From positions 1-64,000 of the forward strand of contig JAVTVY010018902.1 in the NCBI GenBank assembly GCA_036873755.1: a stretch of 64,000 nt of DNA. The letters run 5' to 3'. Below, in pieces: positions 32,249-45,149 of this stretch. Position 1 is the first letter of the stretch. Each line of letters opens with the position of its first letter. The translations under genes were made by a program, and so were the position numbers. The notes beneath the pieces were generated by a model. The model did no database searches and had not been told where the DNA came from. It saw only the letters and a program-made list of their open reading frames with translations. The DNA comes from Hanleya hanleyi (Eukaryota > Mollusca > Polyplacophora > Lepidopleurida > Hanleyidae).

Positions 32249-33426
32249 TAAGGCAAATAACAGTATATGGTTAAAAAATTCGGGCTCATTTTTCAGCTTC
32301 CAATTCAGATGTTTGACACGTCAACATTTTAGTCGGCAAATCGGGAGAAGTCGAGTAGACATATCGGTAGAGATGTATTTTATTCACCATTCAATTTCAA
32401 TTTGCTGAACAATTTTTCTGGGGAGGATTACAGAATCTTTCCTTGAGGAATTTGTGACTTAGAGGCTATTTGCCGCCAATAAAGGTCTTTTTCGCATTCT
32501 TCTGGTAGAGCTTTACACGAGTATTTCAAAACTGTGTTAGCCTTCTAGAATCAAGTGTAACAAAAATATTGACACTAGAAATGTCCCAGTTGACCTAAAT
32601 TAATCATATTTCTGGACCTTTGTTGTAAATTACACGTGTCAGTTACTTTGATAGCCAAAACAATTTAAATGAAAGCATCCAAGGCTGCTAAAAAACAGGG
32701 AAGGAATTGGTCCTGTTCAAAATATTTCTGATGTGTCTCTCATTGCATACGTGGTATGAATTTGTGAAGCGTAGTTCTAATTATTGAAGAAACTTCATCA
32801 ATACTGTAAAGAAAGTCTAGGCAAATGAGAGTTGCATATGTGGTACCAGTAGACGATGGAAACAATTTTGTCGAGGCGTTCAACTGCTATCACAATTGTT
32901 TGACGACCCAATGGAATTACCGTTCCCCGATAAATAACACCGAAGATTAAAAATTGTATATTATCTGAACTAGACAAGATAACATTTTGGTAGTAAACCT
33001 ACAATATTGCCGAGGTCGGTGTCCGCATCGTAGTGAACATTGTTGCCCAGGATGCATATCGGCATTCATTCATGGTTCATGTATTCATGCACACTGCAAC
33101 CTGCAGTCAAAGCTCAATGACATTGTTATTGTAGACATGTACAAGAATAAAGTCACTGAATCTGATTCATATTCATTTATTTGTGTGGCAATTGACAACC
33201 AGAAAATACTATAAGTAGCCTAGAGGTCTTCTTCAAGATTACACGTATGCCTACCGGTACATCGAATAATTATTTTAAAATCACATTCAGCAACTGCACA
33301 CAGCAAAAATACCCTTACGTTACTAAAAAATTCAAAATCACAGACACAGAAAACCATTATTAACATCAAAAATTAATTTTACCTCCACTGCCTGGCCCAA
33401 ACGGAAAATTATGTTGTCAACTTCAA

Positions 33427-33825
33427 CAGGGCTAAGTGGGGTATATATCCCACCTGGGATATTAAATCGAAGTTTGGATATTGAAATATATCCTAATTGG
33501 GATATTTTCACCGATTTTCATACTAAACGGCAATGTCGAATTTCAGCATCTAAACTACAAAAACAAGATAGAATCTACTTTACAAAACTGCCAATACGAT
33601 TGTATAATTTTGCTCAACCTTTCTCGCCGACATTATTCTCTGTGCAATTGCAATTACGTACAATACTTTTTTATGTTGTTGTTGCAGTATACTTCCCATC
33701 ACTAACCACTGTTGTATGTCTTTATACGAACAGGAGAACTAGCAAAATATGCCAGCTTGAAAATATGGAAGTATGAAAAAAAATATCCAAATTGGGATAT
33801 ATATCCCAGTTAGTCCTTTTCCCTG
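33427..33825. mobile_element. hAT-like MITE with nested GGGATATATATCCC palindromes
   Basis: The ends CAGGGCTAAGTGGGGTATAT and (inverse of the right end) CAGGGAAAAGGACTAACTGG run into GGGATATATATCCC palindromes on both sides. Flanks AACTTCAA and AACTGTTCAA may be a damaged 8-base duplication. It is 399 bases and non-coding. Confidence 0.6.
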
Positions 33826-35030
33826 AACTGTTCAACGAGCTGTCATTACGAATATGGTAAGAATCAAGAATATTACTTTTGCTAGATGACAAATGATGCT
33901 GGACGATAAGATCAGTCAATTTGAAAATTGCAGTAAAAGGGATGCTTTCGCTTGATGAAATAAATCAAGTTTTCCTTGCAAGAAATGTTTTCAAACTTAG
34001 CACACAAAACGGCGGCTTTCAGTCATGCCATGTGCTCCAATCATGCAGTAGCGCGGAAACTTGCAACATTCATTTGACAATATTAACAAGTGTGCGCCGG
34101 GAAACAATCAATTAAGTGACGGGTATAAAACGTTTTACACACCTCGATCTGTCAGAATGCCACACCCGCACAGTGTCAAAACTCTCCAGTCGACTGATGG
34201 AACAAAAACGAAACTCCTTTTCAAACTCTCTCACCGGGACTGCCACTATAATTTTGGCAGTGCGGTTCAGCCGATCTTAAAACATGACATCATTTCGTCA
34301 ATTCGGTGTATTTCATTGGCTATCAGAGCCGAAAATGAAGTCGGCATATTCCGTGACTACGACTTGTGCCATATTGACCAGTTTACAGACAAAACACAAT
34401 TTTTCGAAGAAAATCTCACAAGATATCACCAAAAGTGTTGTCCAGGAAACGAAACCGACATATTCTTCAATATCTGCACCTAGAAACGGCTCGTCGCGAG
34501 ATTAATTCAGAGAAATTATTCGAAACTAGGTGGAACTACTTCATATTGCGTTCAATGAAAGGAGTGACGCGGAAGTTTCAGTCATTCTCTCATTTTGCGC
34601 AGGGGTGTTGTAATGAAAACCATACCGCTTGGATAGATGGCACCTCTGAAACTAGAGGTTCCGCTTTGACACTAGAGTTGCCACTCCGGCATGAAGCCTA
34701 TGCTGGTTGTTTTTTTAAGCAAAAACATATGTCTCCCCCAACCTCCCACCTTGCCTTGAGTGGGCACATAATTTAAGGGAAAGTGCTATAAAATGAATGT
34801 AGCAATAAGTATCCTAAACAAAGCTGTGCATCTAAAAATATTAATTACAAAGAGGCGATTTTTATTGTTGCAGTAACCCAGTGAGGAGTTGGGATTTATA
34901 TAGCAATGAGTGGATTGTTGACATCTACAGCGTCCAACCAATGTGTAATTGTGAAGCATCAACTATTTCGAAACTGATCACATTATAGGAAAGATGCAAA
35001 ACATACAAGAGCCACACCTATAGTATACAT
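33826..35030. other. No gene recognised
   Basis: A plus-strand frame at 34061-34483 (140 codons) is the longest here. It has no motif, Kozak context or splice support that I can defend. Confidence 0.4.
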
Positions 35031-35040
35031 GCTGTACCGT

Positions 35041-36341
35041 ATAGAAGTTTCATGCATCTGCCTTCAGTAGTTTCCAAGATATGGAGTGAACAAAAATTGG
35101 ACAGACAGATAAGCACATTTTGCATGGACCCACACAAGCACTAGCTCACACCCAAACCTAATTAGATCATAAGGCCATTTCAATGAAGCTTCCATCCAAG
35201 TTTGGTGAAATTCCGTCGAGTAGTTCTCCAGATATCTTGCAGACAAGGTATGTATAGACATGAACAATTAGATGGACGGACGGACGTTGGACATGGATAA
35301 ATGCACACACACACCCAAACCTAATCAAATGAGGGGGCTATCCCAATGAACCTTCCATCCAAGTTTGGTGAAATTCTTTCCAGTAGTTCTTCAGATATCT
35401 TGCAGAAAGGGCCTGTATATAAATATACATGTACAAGTACATGGACAGACGGACGGACACCGAACATCGACGAACGCAAACACAAACCAAAACTTAATCA
35501 GATGAGAGGGCTATCCCAATAAAGCTTCCATCTAAGTTTGGTGAACTTCCGTCAGGTAGTTCTCCAGATATCTTGCAGACAAGGCCTGTATATACATGTA
35601 CAAGTAGATGAACTGACAGACGGACACCCCACACGGATGAATGCATGCACACATACACCAAAACCTGATCAAATGAGAGGGCTATCCCATTGAAGCTTCC
35701 ATCCAAGTTTGGTGAAATTCCATCCAGTAGTTCTCAAGATATCTTGCAGACAAGGCCTGTATATACATGTACAATTAGATGGACGGACACCGGACACAGA
35801 TGAACGCATACACACACACCAAAACCTAATCAAATAAGGGGGCTATCCCAATGAAGTTTCCATCCAAGTTTGGTGAAATTCCATCCAGTAGTTCTCAAGA
35901 TATCTTGCAGACAAGGCCTGTATATACATGTACAAGTACATGGACGGACGGATGGACACCGGACACGGATGAATGCACGCACACACCACAAAACCTAATC
36001 AAATGAGGGGGCTATCCCACTGAAGCTTCCATCCAAGTTTGGTGAAATTCTATCCAGTAGTTCTCAAGATATCTTGCAGACAAGGCCTGTATATACATGT
36101 ACAAGTAGATGGGCGGACGGACGGACACCGGACACGGATGAATGCACGCACACACCACAAAACCTAATCAAATGAGGGGGCTATCCCAATGAAGCTTCCA
36201 TCCAAGTTTGGTGAAATTCCATCCAGTAGTTCTCAAGATATCTTGCAGACAAGGCAAGGGGACGGACAGACATCCATCCATCCAGACAGACAGCACAAAC
36301 ACTAGATGTCTCCCCCCAACATAGTTGGGAGAGACATAATT
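35041..36341 (+). mobile_element. Tandem-core element, ~168-bp family
   Basis: Seven units carry TCCATCCAAGTTTGGTGAAA at 35191, 35354, 35527, 35698, 35859, 36028 and 36197, with TAGTTCTCAAGATATCTTGC and GGACGGACACCGG in each. The tail has CATCCATCCATCCAGACAGA and a hairpin GTCTCCCCCCAACATAGTTG...GAGAC. Its 3' end differs from the AGCCC..GGGCT type. Confidence 0.75.
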
Positions 36342-36748
36342 ACCTAGTTCACCTAGCATGGCAAGAAACAGGGAAACTTCCCTGTTTAAAAATCAGGTTT
36401 GCTTGAGAAGGGGTTGAGGGAGAGGTCGATCTGACTTCTGCGGATTCTTATATTTATTGCTATTCATTCTAGAGGACCAAATTCAGTTGCAACTGGAACT
36501 CTTACATCGTATGGGTATGTTAATAGTTACTGGTTAACAGTCAATATTAGAGCCAAGATTAAATTATTGTTTGTTTGGAGTACCAAAAAGGGCCCTACCT
36601 AAACTTCTTATTGCTGTATCCGATTTTTTTTTATTCGTCTAAGAAATAGACTGTCCGAAACTGTCTTATATTGAAATTACATTTGTAAACCAGAAAACTA
36701 TGTTTGCGAAGCACGGTCCATACAAATGGTAATATTTTCTCTACATCT

Positions 36749-37860
36749 CAGGGATTCATAGACATCCATTCTTACTACCGTTAAACGGTAGTAAGAAAAT
36801 GTCAAAAAACTGAATATAGACAGCAAAAAAATCAAAAGTGTACGTTTTGGACAAGAAATACTCAATGTTTTTGACGAAAACTCAATACTCGAAATGGTGC
36901 AAATTATTTCAGTGATGTGAAAATCATCGCCGATCCTTCGACAATTTGTCTTCGAATGTTTGGGGATTTCCAGTTCTATAAATAATTTCCGTCTCCACGA
37001 GTTCTTGCCGATTATACCTCACCATAGGCTCTCAGTTACTATCAATACTCGACGGGAAGCAGAAAATACGGTTTCGGAGATTAATTTTCGGGACCGGGAA
37101 TTGCCGATTCAATGACTTCGCATAATCAGAATTCGTTAGCCAATGAGCATCAAGAAATTACCGGGGCCGAGGTAAATATAGCTCCACGAGAGGTGGCGGG
37201 ATTTATTGACAGTTCCTTTGTTCTGAAGTTCGACGGCGACCATGCGATGGACGTAAAGTAGAAGTCCGAGTTCAAGACATCATTCTGCTTGACAGCTGCT
37301 ACATCTTACGTGAAAATCCGCTGATGATGTAAGGATTTTATTAGCGTCTCTTGCAAGCGTTATATGATAATTATCTTTGAATGTTTATGATAGTTTGTGA
37401 TCTCTTACCGCTGTTGTTTTTGCTACAAATGTTTTGATATGAACTCTCTTGGGGATGATCCTGGTACGTGTCTTACCTCTGTTTATAAGTTGTATTTTTG
37501 TAGAATATTTTAACATCAAGACACTCATCATGCATGATCGAGATGGCATGACGTGAGAAAAATTGTCAGTGATATGCCATGGTCTTGAAATCTATTAAAA
37601 TAAGTGAGCAAGTTACAATACAGAACATGTGGGTTTTTTTGTCATTCAGATGACCATTATCCAAATCACATTAGATAGCTCACCTTAGTACTACAGAAAC
37701 TATTTGTTCATATCTTAATTGGTAGGGTGGTAAAAACATCCAAAAACTCAATATCAACTTGTGGGTGGGCCGTAAAAACTTGGAAAAACTCAATTTGAGC
37801 ATAAAAAGAACTCAATATTTTATATTGGGTAGTAAAAATTTGGACTTCTATGAATCCCTG
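36749..37860. mobile_element. hAT-like element, 1.1 kb
   Basis: CAGGGATTCATAGACATCCA at the left is answered by TGGACTTCTATGAATCCCTG at the right, with CATCTC beside both ends. Near the left end is a 25-base perfect hairpin CTTACTACCGTT-A-AACGGTAGTAAG (36767-36791). AACTCAAT occurs several times close to each end, as expected of transposase sites. No transposase frame is seen. Confidence 0.65.
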
Positions 37861-38410
37861 CATCTCTGTATCTACTCTCATGAAGCAATATTGTCACCAG
37901 GTCACAAACAAGATCAGATGAAAAAAATAAATAAATAAATAAAAAAAAAAAAAAAATAATTGACCGAACGACCCATGGTTTGCAGCAAGGTTATGCTATT
38001 AATTTTTTTTTAAATTAACATAACCTCCCTGATTCTGTATAGGCTCTACTCCGTGACAACATGCATGTGCGATGTAAGTTTGGGGTGCCTGGGCATTCTT
38101 GTAATACAGTCGTGACAAGGAAATGGAGACATGACGCACATGATGACGACAATTCCCCAAAGGCCAATTTTAGCCTAGGGGTAATAAAAAATTGGACAGT
38201 GAGCAGCATAACTGGTCATTCAAGGGCACTGTTGTGTCTATTGTATATTTTCTTCAGCTAGGCCCATACCACAGTTAATTCCAGTCTCAATCAATAGTAA
38301 TACCGACTTCTCGGAACTACGAGGACCAATAAATTAACGTCTCTGCGGCCACCGTGGACAAATAAATCAATATCAGGAGGACAGCTTCATTGTGCAGGAC
38401 TAATATTTAT

Positions 38411-38424
38411 GTTACCATGGCAAC
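38411..38424. promoter_or_regulatory. X-box-like palindrome (RFX site)
   Basis: GTTACCATGGCAAC fits the RFX X-box fully. No start site or gene is seen nearby, so its use is unknown. The flanking 37861-39590 has no supportable gene. Confidence 0.35.
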
Positions 38425-39590
38425 CGTCATTTAAAGATTAACAGGCAGGAATGTCGTCACAGTACAGTGCAACTGCTCCGGTAGGTTATCTCCCCTGGAG
38501 TATTCTAAATTTTGCCCAATGACGGGTTGCTTGGAATACATAAAGCGACCTGGTTCATCTCCCAGTCCACAGACTGTACACAGCCAGAACTGGTGCAGAG
38601 AGAGCCCAGTCGGCTGGGCCTTATGCAAGAGACGATGACGGACAGACGTTTGACTGGAAATCCACTCAACTCGGGTATGGATTACGAGCCCTCTCAATGG
38701 TAGACAAGCAGCATTCTGTTAGAAATGTGCCAGCCCAGGCGGTGACTGGTTGTAGAACGGCAGAACAACAACTGTATCCACAAGTGCCTTGCAATGCCTG
38801 AAGACTGGCTAGGCGTCCATAAATGTGTCATGCTGAAGTAGTAAAATGCTGTAACCTAGCTGATAGCTCAACACTGGTCTATTTCTGTTACATCAGGAAG
38901 CTACAGGTAAACAGGTATATATACATGCATATATATATATGTGTGTGTTTATCTGTATATGCATCTGGAGGGAGCCGATATTACAAACCCCGTAAATTCT
39001 ACTGCAGTTCTACAGGACTGAGGTGTACCGGTGTTTACATGAGGGGCATCAGTCAGGGATGGGAAACAGAACCGATAAACAAGTAGCTGTAAGACGGCTC
39101 TTCATTTACCACACAACTTGAGGTAGGTGTATTGAAAGATTGCACATACTTTCTGGTATATTTAGGTTTCTTAGAAACTGCTCTCCCAGTCTACTGGTGG
39201 GGATGGTGAATAGATTATGCATGTATTTATGGAAGTTCAGAACATCCGGTAATTTTTTTGTCTATATAATCACACCAAGAAGATGCTCCCCAAAGAAATA
39301 TTATTGAGACCTGAAAACAAAGAAGTCGCAACAGTTTCAGTCGGTGAACCACAGTAAGTTATTTCATGTAATTTATCTATTAACTGTCTAACAATGGTCG
39401 GGGTTTGTTTGTGGTTTTTTTTTGGGGGGGGGGGGGGTTGAGGTGGTAGGTTATATCACATTTGCCAGGTCAACATTTCCAATTGAGCGAGGAAGTGAGT
39501 GAATATGATTTAATGTCGATTTCAACTATATTCCAGACATATCACAGACATTTGGGTAATATTCCTTTTCAAACCCGGGAACCCCATAGG

Positions 39591-40399
39591 CAGAGTTCGA
39601 ATTTGGCACCTGTCCGTCAGTCCGAGACTGGTAAAAAATCAAACGGACTGGTGTGAGTGACTGAACAACAAGTCCGTCGGACTGGTAAAAAAAAAGCTCT
39701 CAGTTCATTGTGTAAACTATTTCTCTGGATATATCCGCACAATTTGTAAAGAATGAAAAACGAAATATCTGTTTTCGGTTACCCGACCAAGTCTAAATAA
39801 ATCGTGGGAGTCTAAAACAATTTCCAGCAAATTCCGACGAAATCATGCACGGCCGCGTTTTACGACAACAACAACAACCGTAAAGCGGTGCGAATACTGT
39901 CAGCATACCGTAAAGTGTGACTGTAATGCAGCATGGCAATGCAGGTTGGCGATCTTTTCAGAAAATAAAGCTCCCAATTCCAGGTCGGGAATCGAGAAAT
40001 CAGCACTATAAATACGCTTCAGTCGACCTGATCATGTTTACCAGGACAATTTTAAACATAGTCTCCATCAACTTCGAAAGAAATCTACAGATTTTTTGGC
40101 TTGAAATGGCGTTTGTTGAAGCAGTGTTTTTCGCGACGACACGTGCAATCAAAGTCGCCGTCAAAGTCTAGCCGACGGGGTTTGTCGTCTGTGATTATCT
40201 TCACACGCGCTCAAGAAATTCACAGTTATTAATTTCTTATTTAATAGAGCACAGAGCACAAAATATTCCTGATGACAAATGTTCCCACATCATCTTTTAT
40301 TTAATATTAACGGACTAGTAAAAATATTTGCGGACTGGTTACATTTTTGGCTCACCAGTCCGGCGGACTGGTTCAAATTTTTCTTAAATTCGAACACTG
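39591..40399. mobile_element. hAT-like element with CGGACTGGT subterminal repeats
   Basis: CAGAGTTCGAATTT at the left and AAATTCGAACACTG at the right are the inverted ends. Within 110 bases of each end the motif CGGACTGGT (or its inverse) recurs several times, resembling hAT transposase-binding clusters. The 809-base body lacks a transposase. No clear 8-base duplication is seen. Confidence 0.6.
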
Positions 40400-40488
40400 A
40401 GGTGGGGTCCAATTGAAATGAATAGAAACATAGAAACTATGACCAATGGCAATCAATTAATCTCATACACAATTAACATTGTAACCAC

Positions 40489-41628
40489 TTTCTACCCACT
40501 GCATACCAGTCAACAGTCTGACCTAGGTCTGTAGCCAATTCGTACTGGTTAGCCCATGACTGTAACCACTTCATACTGGCTAGCCTAGGTAGGTAACCAT
40601 TTCATACTGGCTAGCCCAGGTGTGTAACCACTTCAAATTGGCTAGACTAGGTCTGTAACCACCTCATAGTGGCTAGCCTAGATGTGTAATCACTTCGCAT
40701 TGGCTAGCCCACGACTGCAGTCACTTCATGCTGGCTAGACTAGGTGTGTAACCACTTCATACTGGCTAGCCTAGGTAGGTAACCATTTCATACTGGCTAG
40801 CCCAGGTGTGTAACCACTTCATATTGGCTAGACTAGGTCTGTAACCCCCTCATACCAGCTAGCCCATGACTGCAGTCACTTCATACTGGCTAGACTAGGT
40901 GTGTAACCACTTCATATTGGCTAGACTAGGGGTGTAACAACTTCATACTTGCTAGACTAGAGGTGCAACCACTTCATACTGGCTAAACTACATGTAGGTC
41001 TGTAACCACCTCATACTGGCTAGATTAGATCTGTAACCACTTCATACTGGCTAGACTAGGGGTGTAACAACTTCATACTTGCTAGACTAGAGGTGCAACC
41101 ACTTCATACTGGCTAAACTACATGTAGGTCTGTAACCACCTCATACTGGCTAGACTAGATCTGTAACCACTTCATACTGGTTAGACTAGGGGTGTAACAA
41201 CTTCATACTGGCTAGACTAGGTGTGTAACCACTTCATACTGGCTAGACTAGGTCTATAGCCACTTCATACTGGCCAGCCTATGTGTGTAATCACTTCATA
41301 CTGGTCAGCCCATGACTGTAGCCACTACATACTGGCTAGACTATGTATGTAACCACTTCATATTGGCTAGACTAGGTGCGTAACCACTTCATACTGACTA
41401 GACTAGGCCTGTAACCACTTTATAATGGCTAGCCTATGTGTCTAACCATTTCATACTGGCTAGCCCATGACTAGCTACCGCATACTGGATCGACTAGGTG
41501 CGTAACCACTTCATACCGACTAGACTAGGTGTGTAACCACTTCATACTGGCTAGACTGGGTGTGTAACCACTTCATATTGGCTATAGCCTAGGACTAACC
41601 ACTTCATACAGGCTATAGCCTACAGTAC
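40489..41628 (+). repeat. 31-bp minisatellite, block 1 (diverged)
   Basis: About 36 copies of a 31-base unit (GTCTGTAACCACTTCATACT followed by GGCTAGACTAG) are present, diverged and with occasional shortened units. No spacers separate the units, so this is not a CRISPR array. Confidence 0.9.
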
Positions 41629-41639
41629 ACCCAAGAATT

Positions 41640-43460
41640 AAACTGGTCAAATTCGCGAAGGATAGCCGAAAAATGTCGGCTTTCTTGTCTGTCAACTATT
41701 TATTTTTCATTTGCTCGTGTGTTTTGTTTTTAATGGCATTAATTAGGTCCCTATACCTTATTTTGCGAATGAATTGCAACTATAAAATCACGACGACGTA
41801 GGCCTACCGGCTTTCTTCGTCAGTCCATGAGCAAACCGTTATTCACCCAAAATCGAGATCGTAAAATCGGGAGCTGTATCACCGTATTCATCTAGTCAAA
41901 AAGTCGCATAATCTGTCCCTTATTTGAGTTCATTGTGCTGTATGGCTTGTTTTTGTAACTGAAATCTTTCACATCCAAATGAACTCATCGCAGTGCATGA
42001 AGCCCGATCTGAAACATGGCGTCAGCCAGCCGTTCATAAGAGGCGTGTCCAGTTGCTATGAAGAGGGGAAACAACTCTGAGCAGACATTTAAAAAAATGT
42101 TATTGCTTCATTGGCGGAACAGGGGTCATTCTTGACAAAAAAAATCATCTACTCAGTTTCCAAATTCAACAACTAACTCAGTTCTTTCAGCACGCCCGAA
42201 TGTCTGCAAAAAGTCATTTTTTGAAAGTTTTCATCCCATGAATTAAAAAACTCATTTTTAAAAAAGTTTTCATCACATGAAGAATAAACACTCATTATTT
42301 TAAAGTTTTCATCTTTAACAGGATGCATTTATATTGCAGTGGCAGCGGCATTTTGTTTCAAGATAATGATTCAAATCAACGAGATATGATATAATTCTAG
42401 AGGAAAATTGGTGTAATTAATAAAAAGTGGTTTAGGCATTTTTTTTCTTTTTTCTCTAAGACTTGAATTTGAAATTCCCCCGACACAATTTGAAATGAAA
42501 GTGTTAAATTTTCCTTCAATTGCATTTTATTGCAGAAAATGTATCCTACGAGAATTAAATTTGCAATTTCCGAAAACGTTGTACACGAAACGGCTGTAAA
42601 TTCAAGACGGCCATAATAAATACCAAGCTCAACCGTAGACCAGTCAATGCTCTAGACAACCCGATCATGATTGATTGCAGCTCTCGTCATGCACACGTGA
42701 AACTTCTTTATTCAGACAATTTGTACGTTTGGTTTTGATGTATTTTCAATCCTTGGTATAGCTGGACATTTCACCTTTTATTTCGTGTTGAAACGAAACG
42801 GTACGGGATGTAGCTGACTGCTGGCACACGTCTCTCTGCTGCGCAGTTCTGTCGGGCGTTGTAGCTGTCATCCCTCGTGGTCGTTTGGAAACTTCCACCC
42901 CGTGACCCGTTCGTATTAATCGCAAACCCATACTTTCTAGCATAAAGAAATGCATTGCATGGTTCCCGACGAATCGAATTGGAAGCGTTCACTAAAACTA
43001 GGGAAGTAAGGCACAAAACTTTTAGCTGTGCCGTATTCCATACGCACATGGCCTACAACAACAACGACGACGATAACGTGAGTGGAGATTTTCTTTTGCT
43101 CCGTTCGTAGACTGTATTTTCTGCCTATTTCGTTCCTGAAACTCAATTTTGTTGCAGGAAATTCTTGCTGGGTGAAATCGAGAATAGTGGTCCTAAAACA
43201 TAACCCGCATAAAAAGACCCAACACTCCCGCATTTCAAATAATTTCATGTGATTTGTTGTCATCTTGTCTTGTCAAATACGGATCGCTTTACGTCAGTTA
43301 CGATCGTGACCTATCTTTCGCGAAAGGTATTTACCTTTCGCGAAAGCTTTGAAATAAATATGAAATCATCGTAAGTTATTATCAACCTTTCGCACATGCT
43401 TTCGCGAACGTTTCGAAAGATGAACCCAACGTTTCGCGAGCAGTGACCAGTTTACTTCTT
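41640..43460. other. Spacer between the two minisatellite blocks
   Basis: 1.8 kb of AT-rich sequence. Short minus-strand frames at 42746-43263 have no motif. Two perfect CTTTCGCGAAAG palindromes lie at the right end. Confidence 0.5.
43315..43346. repeat. Paired CTTTCGCGAAAG palindromes
   Basis: CTTTCGCGAAAG occurs at 43315-43326 and again at 43335-43346, followed by further TTTCGCGA-like motifs to about 43440. The cluster abuts the second minisatellite block. Confidence 0.7.
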
Positions 43461-43466
43461 GGGCGT

Positions 43467-44715
43467 ACTGTAGGACTAACCACTTCATACTGACTAACCC
43501 GTGACTGTAGACACTTCATACTAGCTATATAGCCTAGGTCTGTAACCACTTCATACTGGTTAGACTAGGTCTGTAATCACTTCATACTAATAAGCCTAGG
43601 ACTAACCACCATTTCATATTGGCTATAGCCTAGGACTGCAACCACTTCATACTGGTTAGCCTAGGAATGTAACTACCACTTCATATTAGCTATAGCCTAG
43701 GTCTGTAACCACTTAATACAGGCTATAGCCTAGGACTAACCACTTCATACTGACTAACCCGTGACTGTAGACACTTCATACTAGCTATAGCCTAGGTCTG
43801 TAACCACTTCATACTGGTTAGACTAGGTCTGTAACCACCACTTCATACTAATAAGCCTAGGAGTAACCAGCATTTCATATTGGCTATAGCCTAGGACTGT
43901 AACCACTTCATACTGGTTAGCCTAGGGCTGTAACTACCACTTCATAATAGCTATAACCTAGGTCTGTAACCACTTCATACTGGTTAACTAGGTCTGTAAC
44001 CACTTCATACTGGTTAGACTGGATCTGTAACCACTTCATACTGGTTAGACTAGGTCTGTAACCACTTCATACTGGTTAGACTAGGTCTGTAACCACTTCA
44101 TACTGGTTAGACTAGGTCTGTAATCACTTCATACTGGTTAGACTAGGTCTATAAACACTTCATACTGGTTAGACTAGGTCTGTAACCACTTCATAGTGGT
44201 TAGACTAGGTCTGTAACCACTTCATACTGGCTAGACTAGGTCTGTAACCACTTCATACTGGCTAGACTAGGTCTGTAACCACTTCATACTGGCTAGACTA
44301 GGTCTGTAACCACTTCATACTGGTTAGACTAGGTGTGTAACCACTTCATACTGGTTAGACTAGGTCTGTAACCACTTCATACTGGTTAGACTAGGTCTGT
44401 AACCACTTCATACTGGTTAGACTAGGTCTATAAACACTTCATACTGGTTAGACTAGGTCTGTAACCACTTCATACTGGTTAAACTAGGTATGTAACCACT
44501 TCATACTGGCTAGACTAGGTCTGTAACCATTTCATACTGGCTAGCCTAGGTCTGTAACCACTTCATACTGGCTAGCCTAGGTCTGTAACCACTTCATACT
44601 GGCTAGCCTAGGTCTGTAACCACTTCATACTGGCTAGCCTAGGTCTGTAACCACTTCATACTGGCTAGCCTAGGTCTATAATCACTTCATACTGGCTAGC
44701 CTGGGTAATTGCACC
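43467..44715 (+). repeat. 31-bp minisatellite, block 2 (homogenised)
   Basis: About 40 copies of the same 31-base unit as block 1. From about 43990 to 44690 successive units are nearly identical, while the 43470-43980 part is diverged with insertions. This suggests recent expansion in the right half. Confidence 0.9.
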
Positions 44716-45149
44716 TCATACCGATCAACCTATAATATATGCACAAATAGTAAGATTTCTAAATATTTGGGAAGTGAGAATTTGAAGGGAGTCGGAATCA
44801 GTGATTTAAAGTACCTTTGAATGCCATAAAACAGTTTCTGGGTACCAATGTTTTCAAACTTTCATATGTTCTACTCGTACTAGAATAAGGTGAATCCAAT
44901 AAAATGATTACAGGGGTAAGTATATTCATCGTACTAAACGATCTCAGCTTGGTAACATCATCATTAGAGCGAGGTCGACCAAAGTTATTCTCTTGATATG
45001 AAATGCATATCCAGGAATCAAAGTCATGTCATTGAAACATTATTGCACCTTAAAGTGTAACTGTGGTACTGTTACAAAAGTTTATGTCACAGTCAAGATA
45101 ACGATGTGAATAACTGAACGTAATGATGTCCCCCCCCCCGACACTTGAC

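Noticed and set aside
32987..33214. Cysteine-rich peptide (CRGRCPHRSEHCCPGC)
   Set aside because: No signal peptide, no ATG at the frame start and no supporting structure; probably chance.
33372..33426. Possible minus-strand exon encoding EVDNIIFRLGQAVE with donor GAG|GTAAAA
   Set aside because: No acceptor can be placed; the frame runs straight into the hAT-like MITE end at 33427, and there is no domain match.
34061..34483. 140-codon plus-strand ORF
   Set aside because: No motif, no splice support, and overlapping frames of similar length.
40489..44715. CRISPR-like regular repeats
   Set aside because: Units are contiguous 31-base copies with no unique spacers, in a eukaryotic context; it is a minisatellite.
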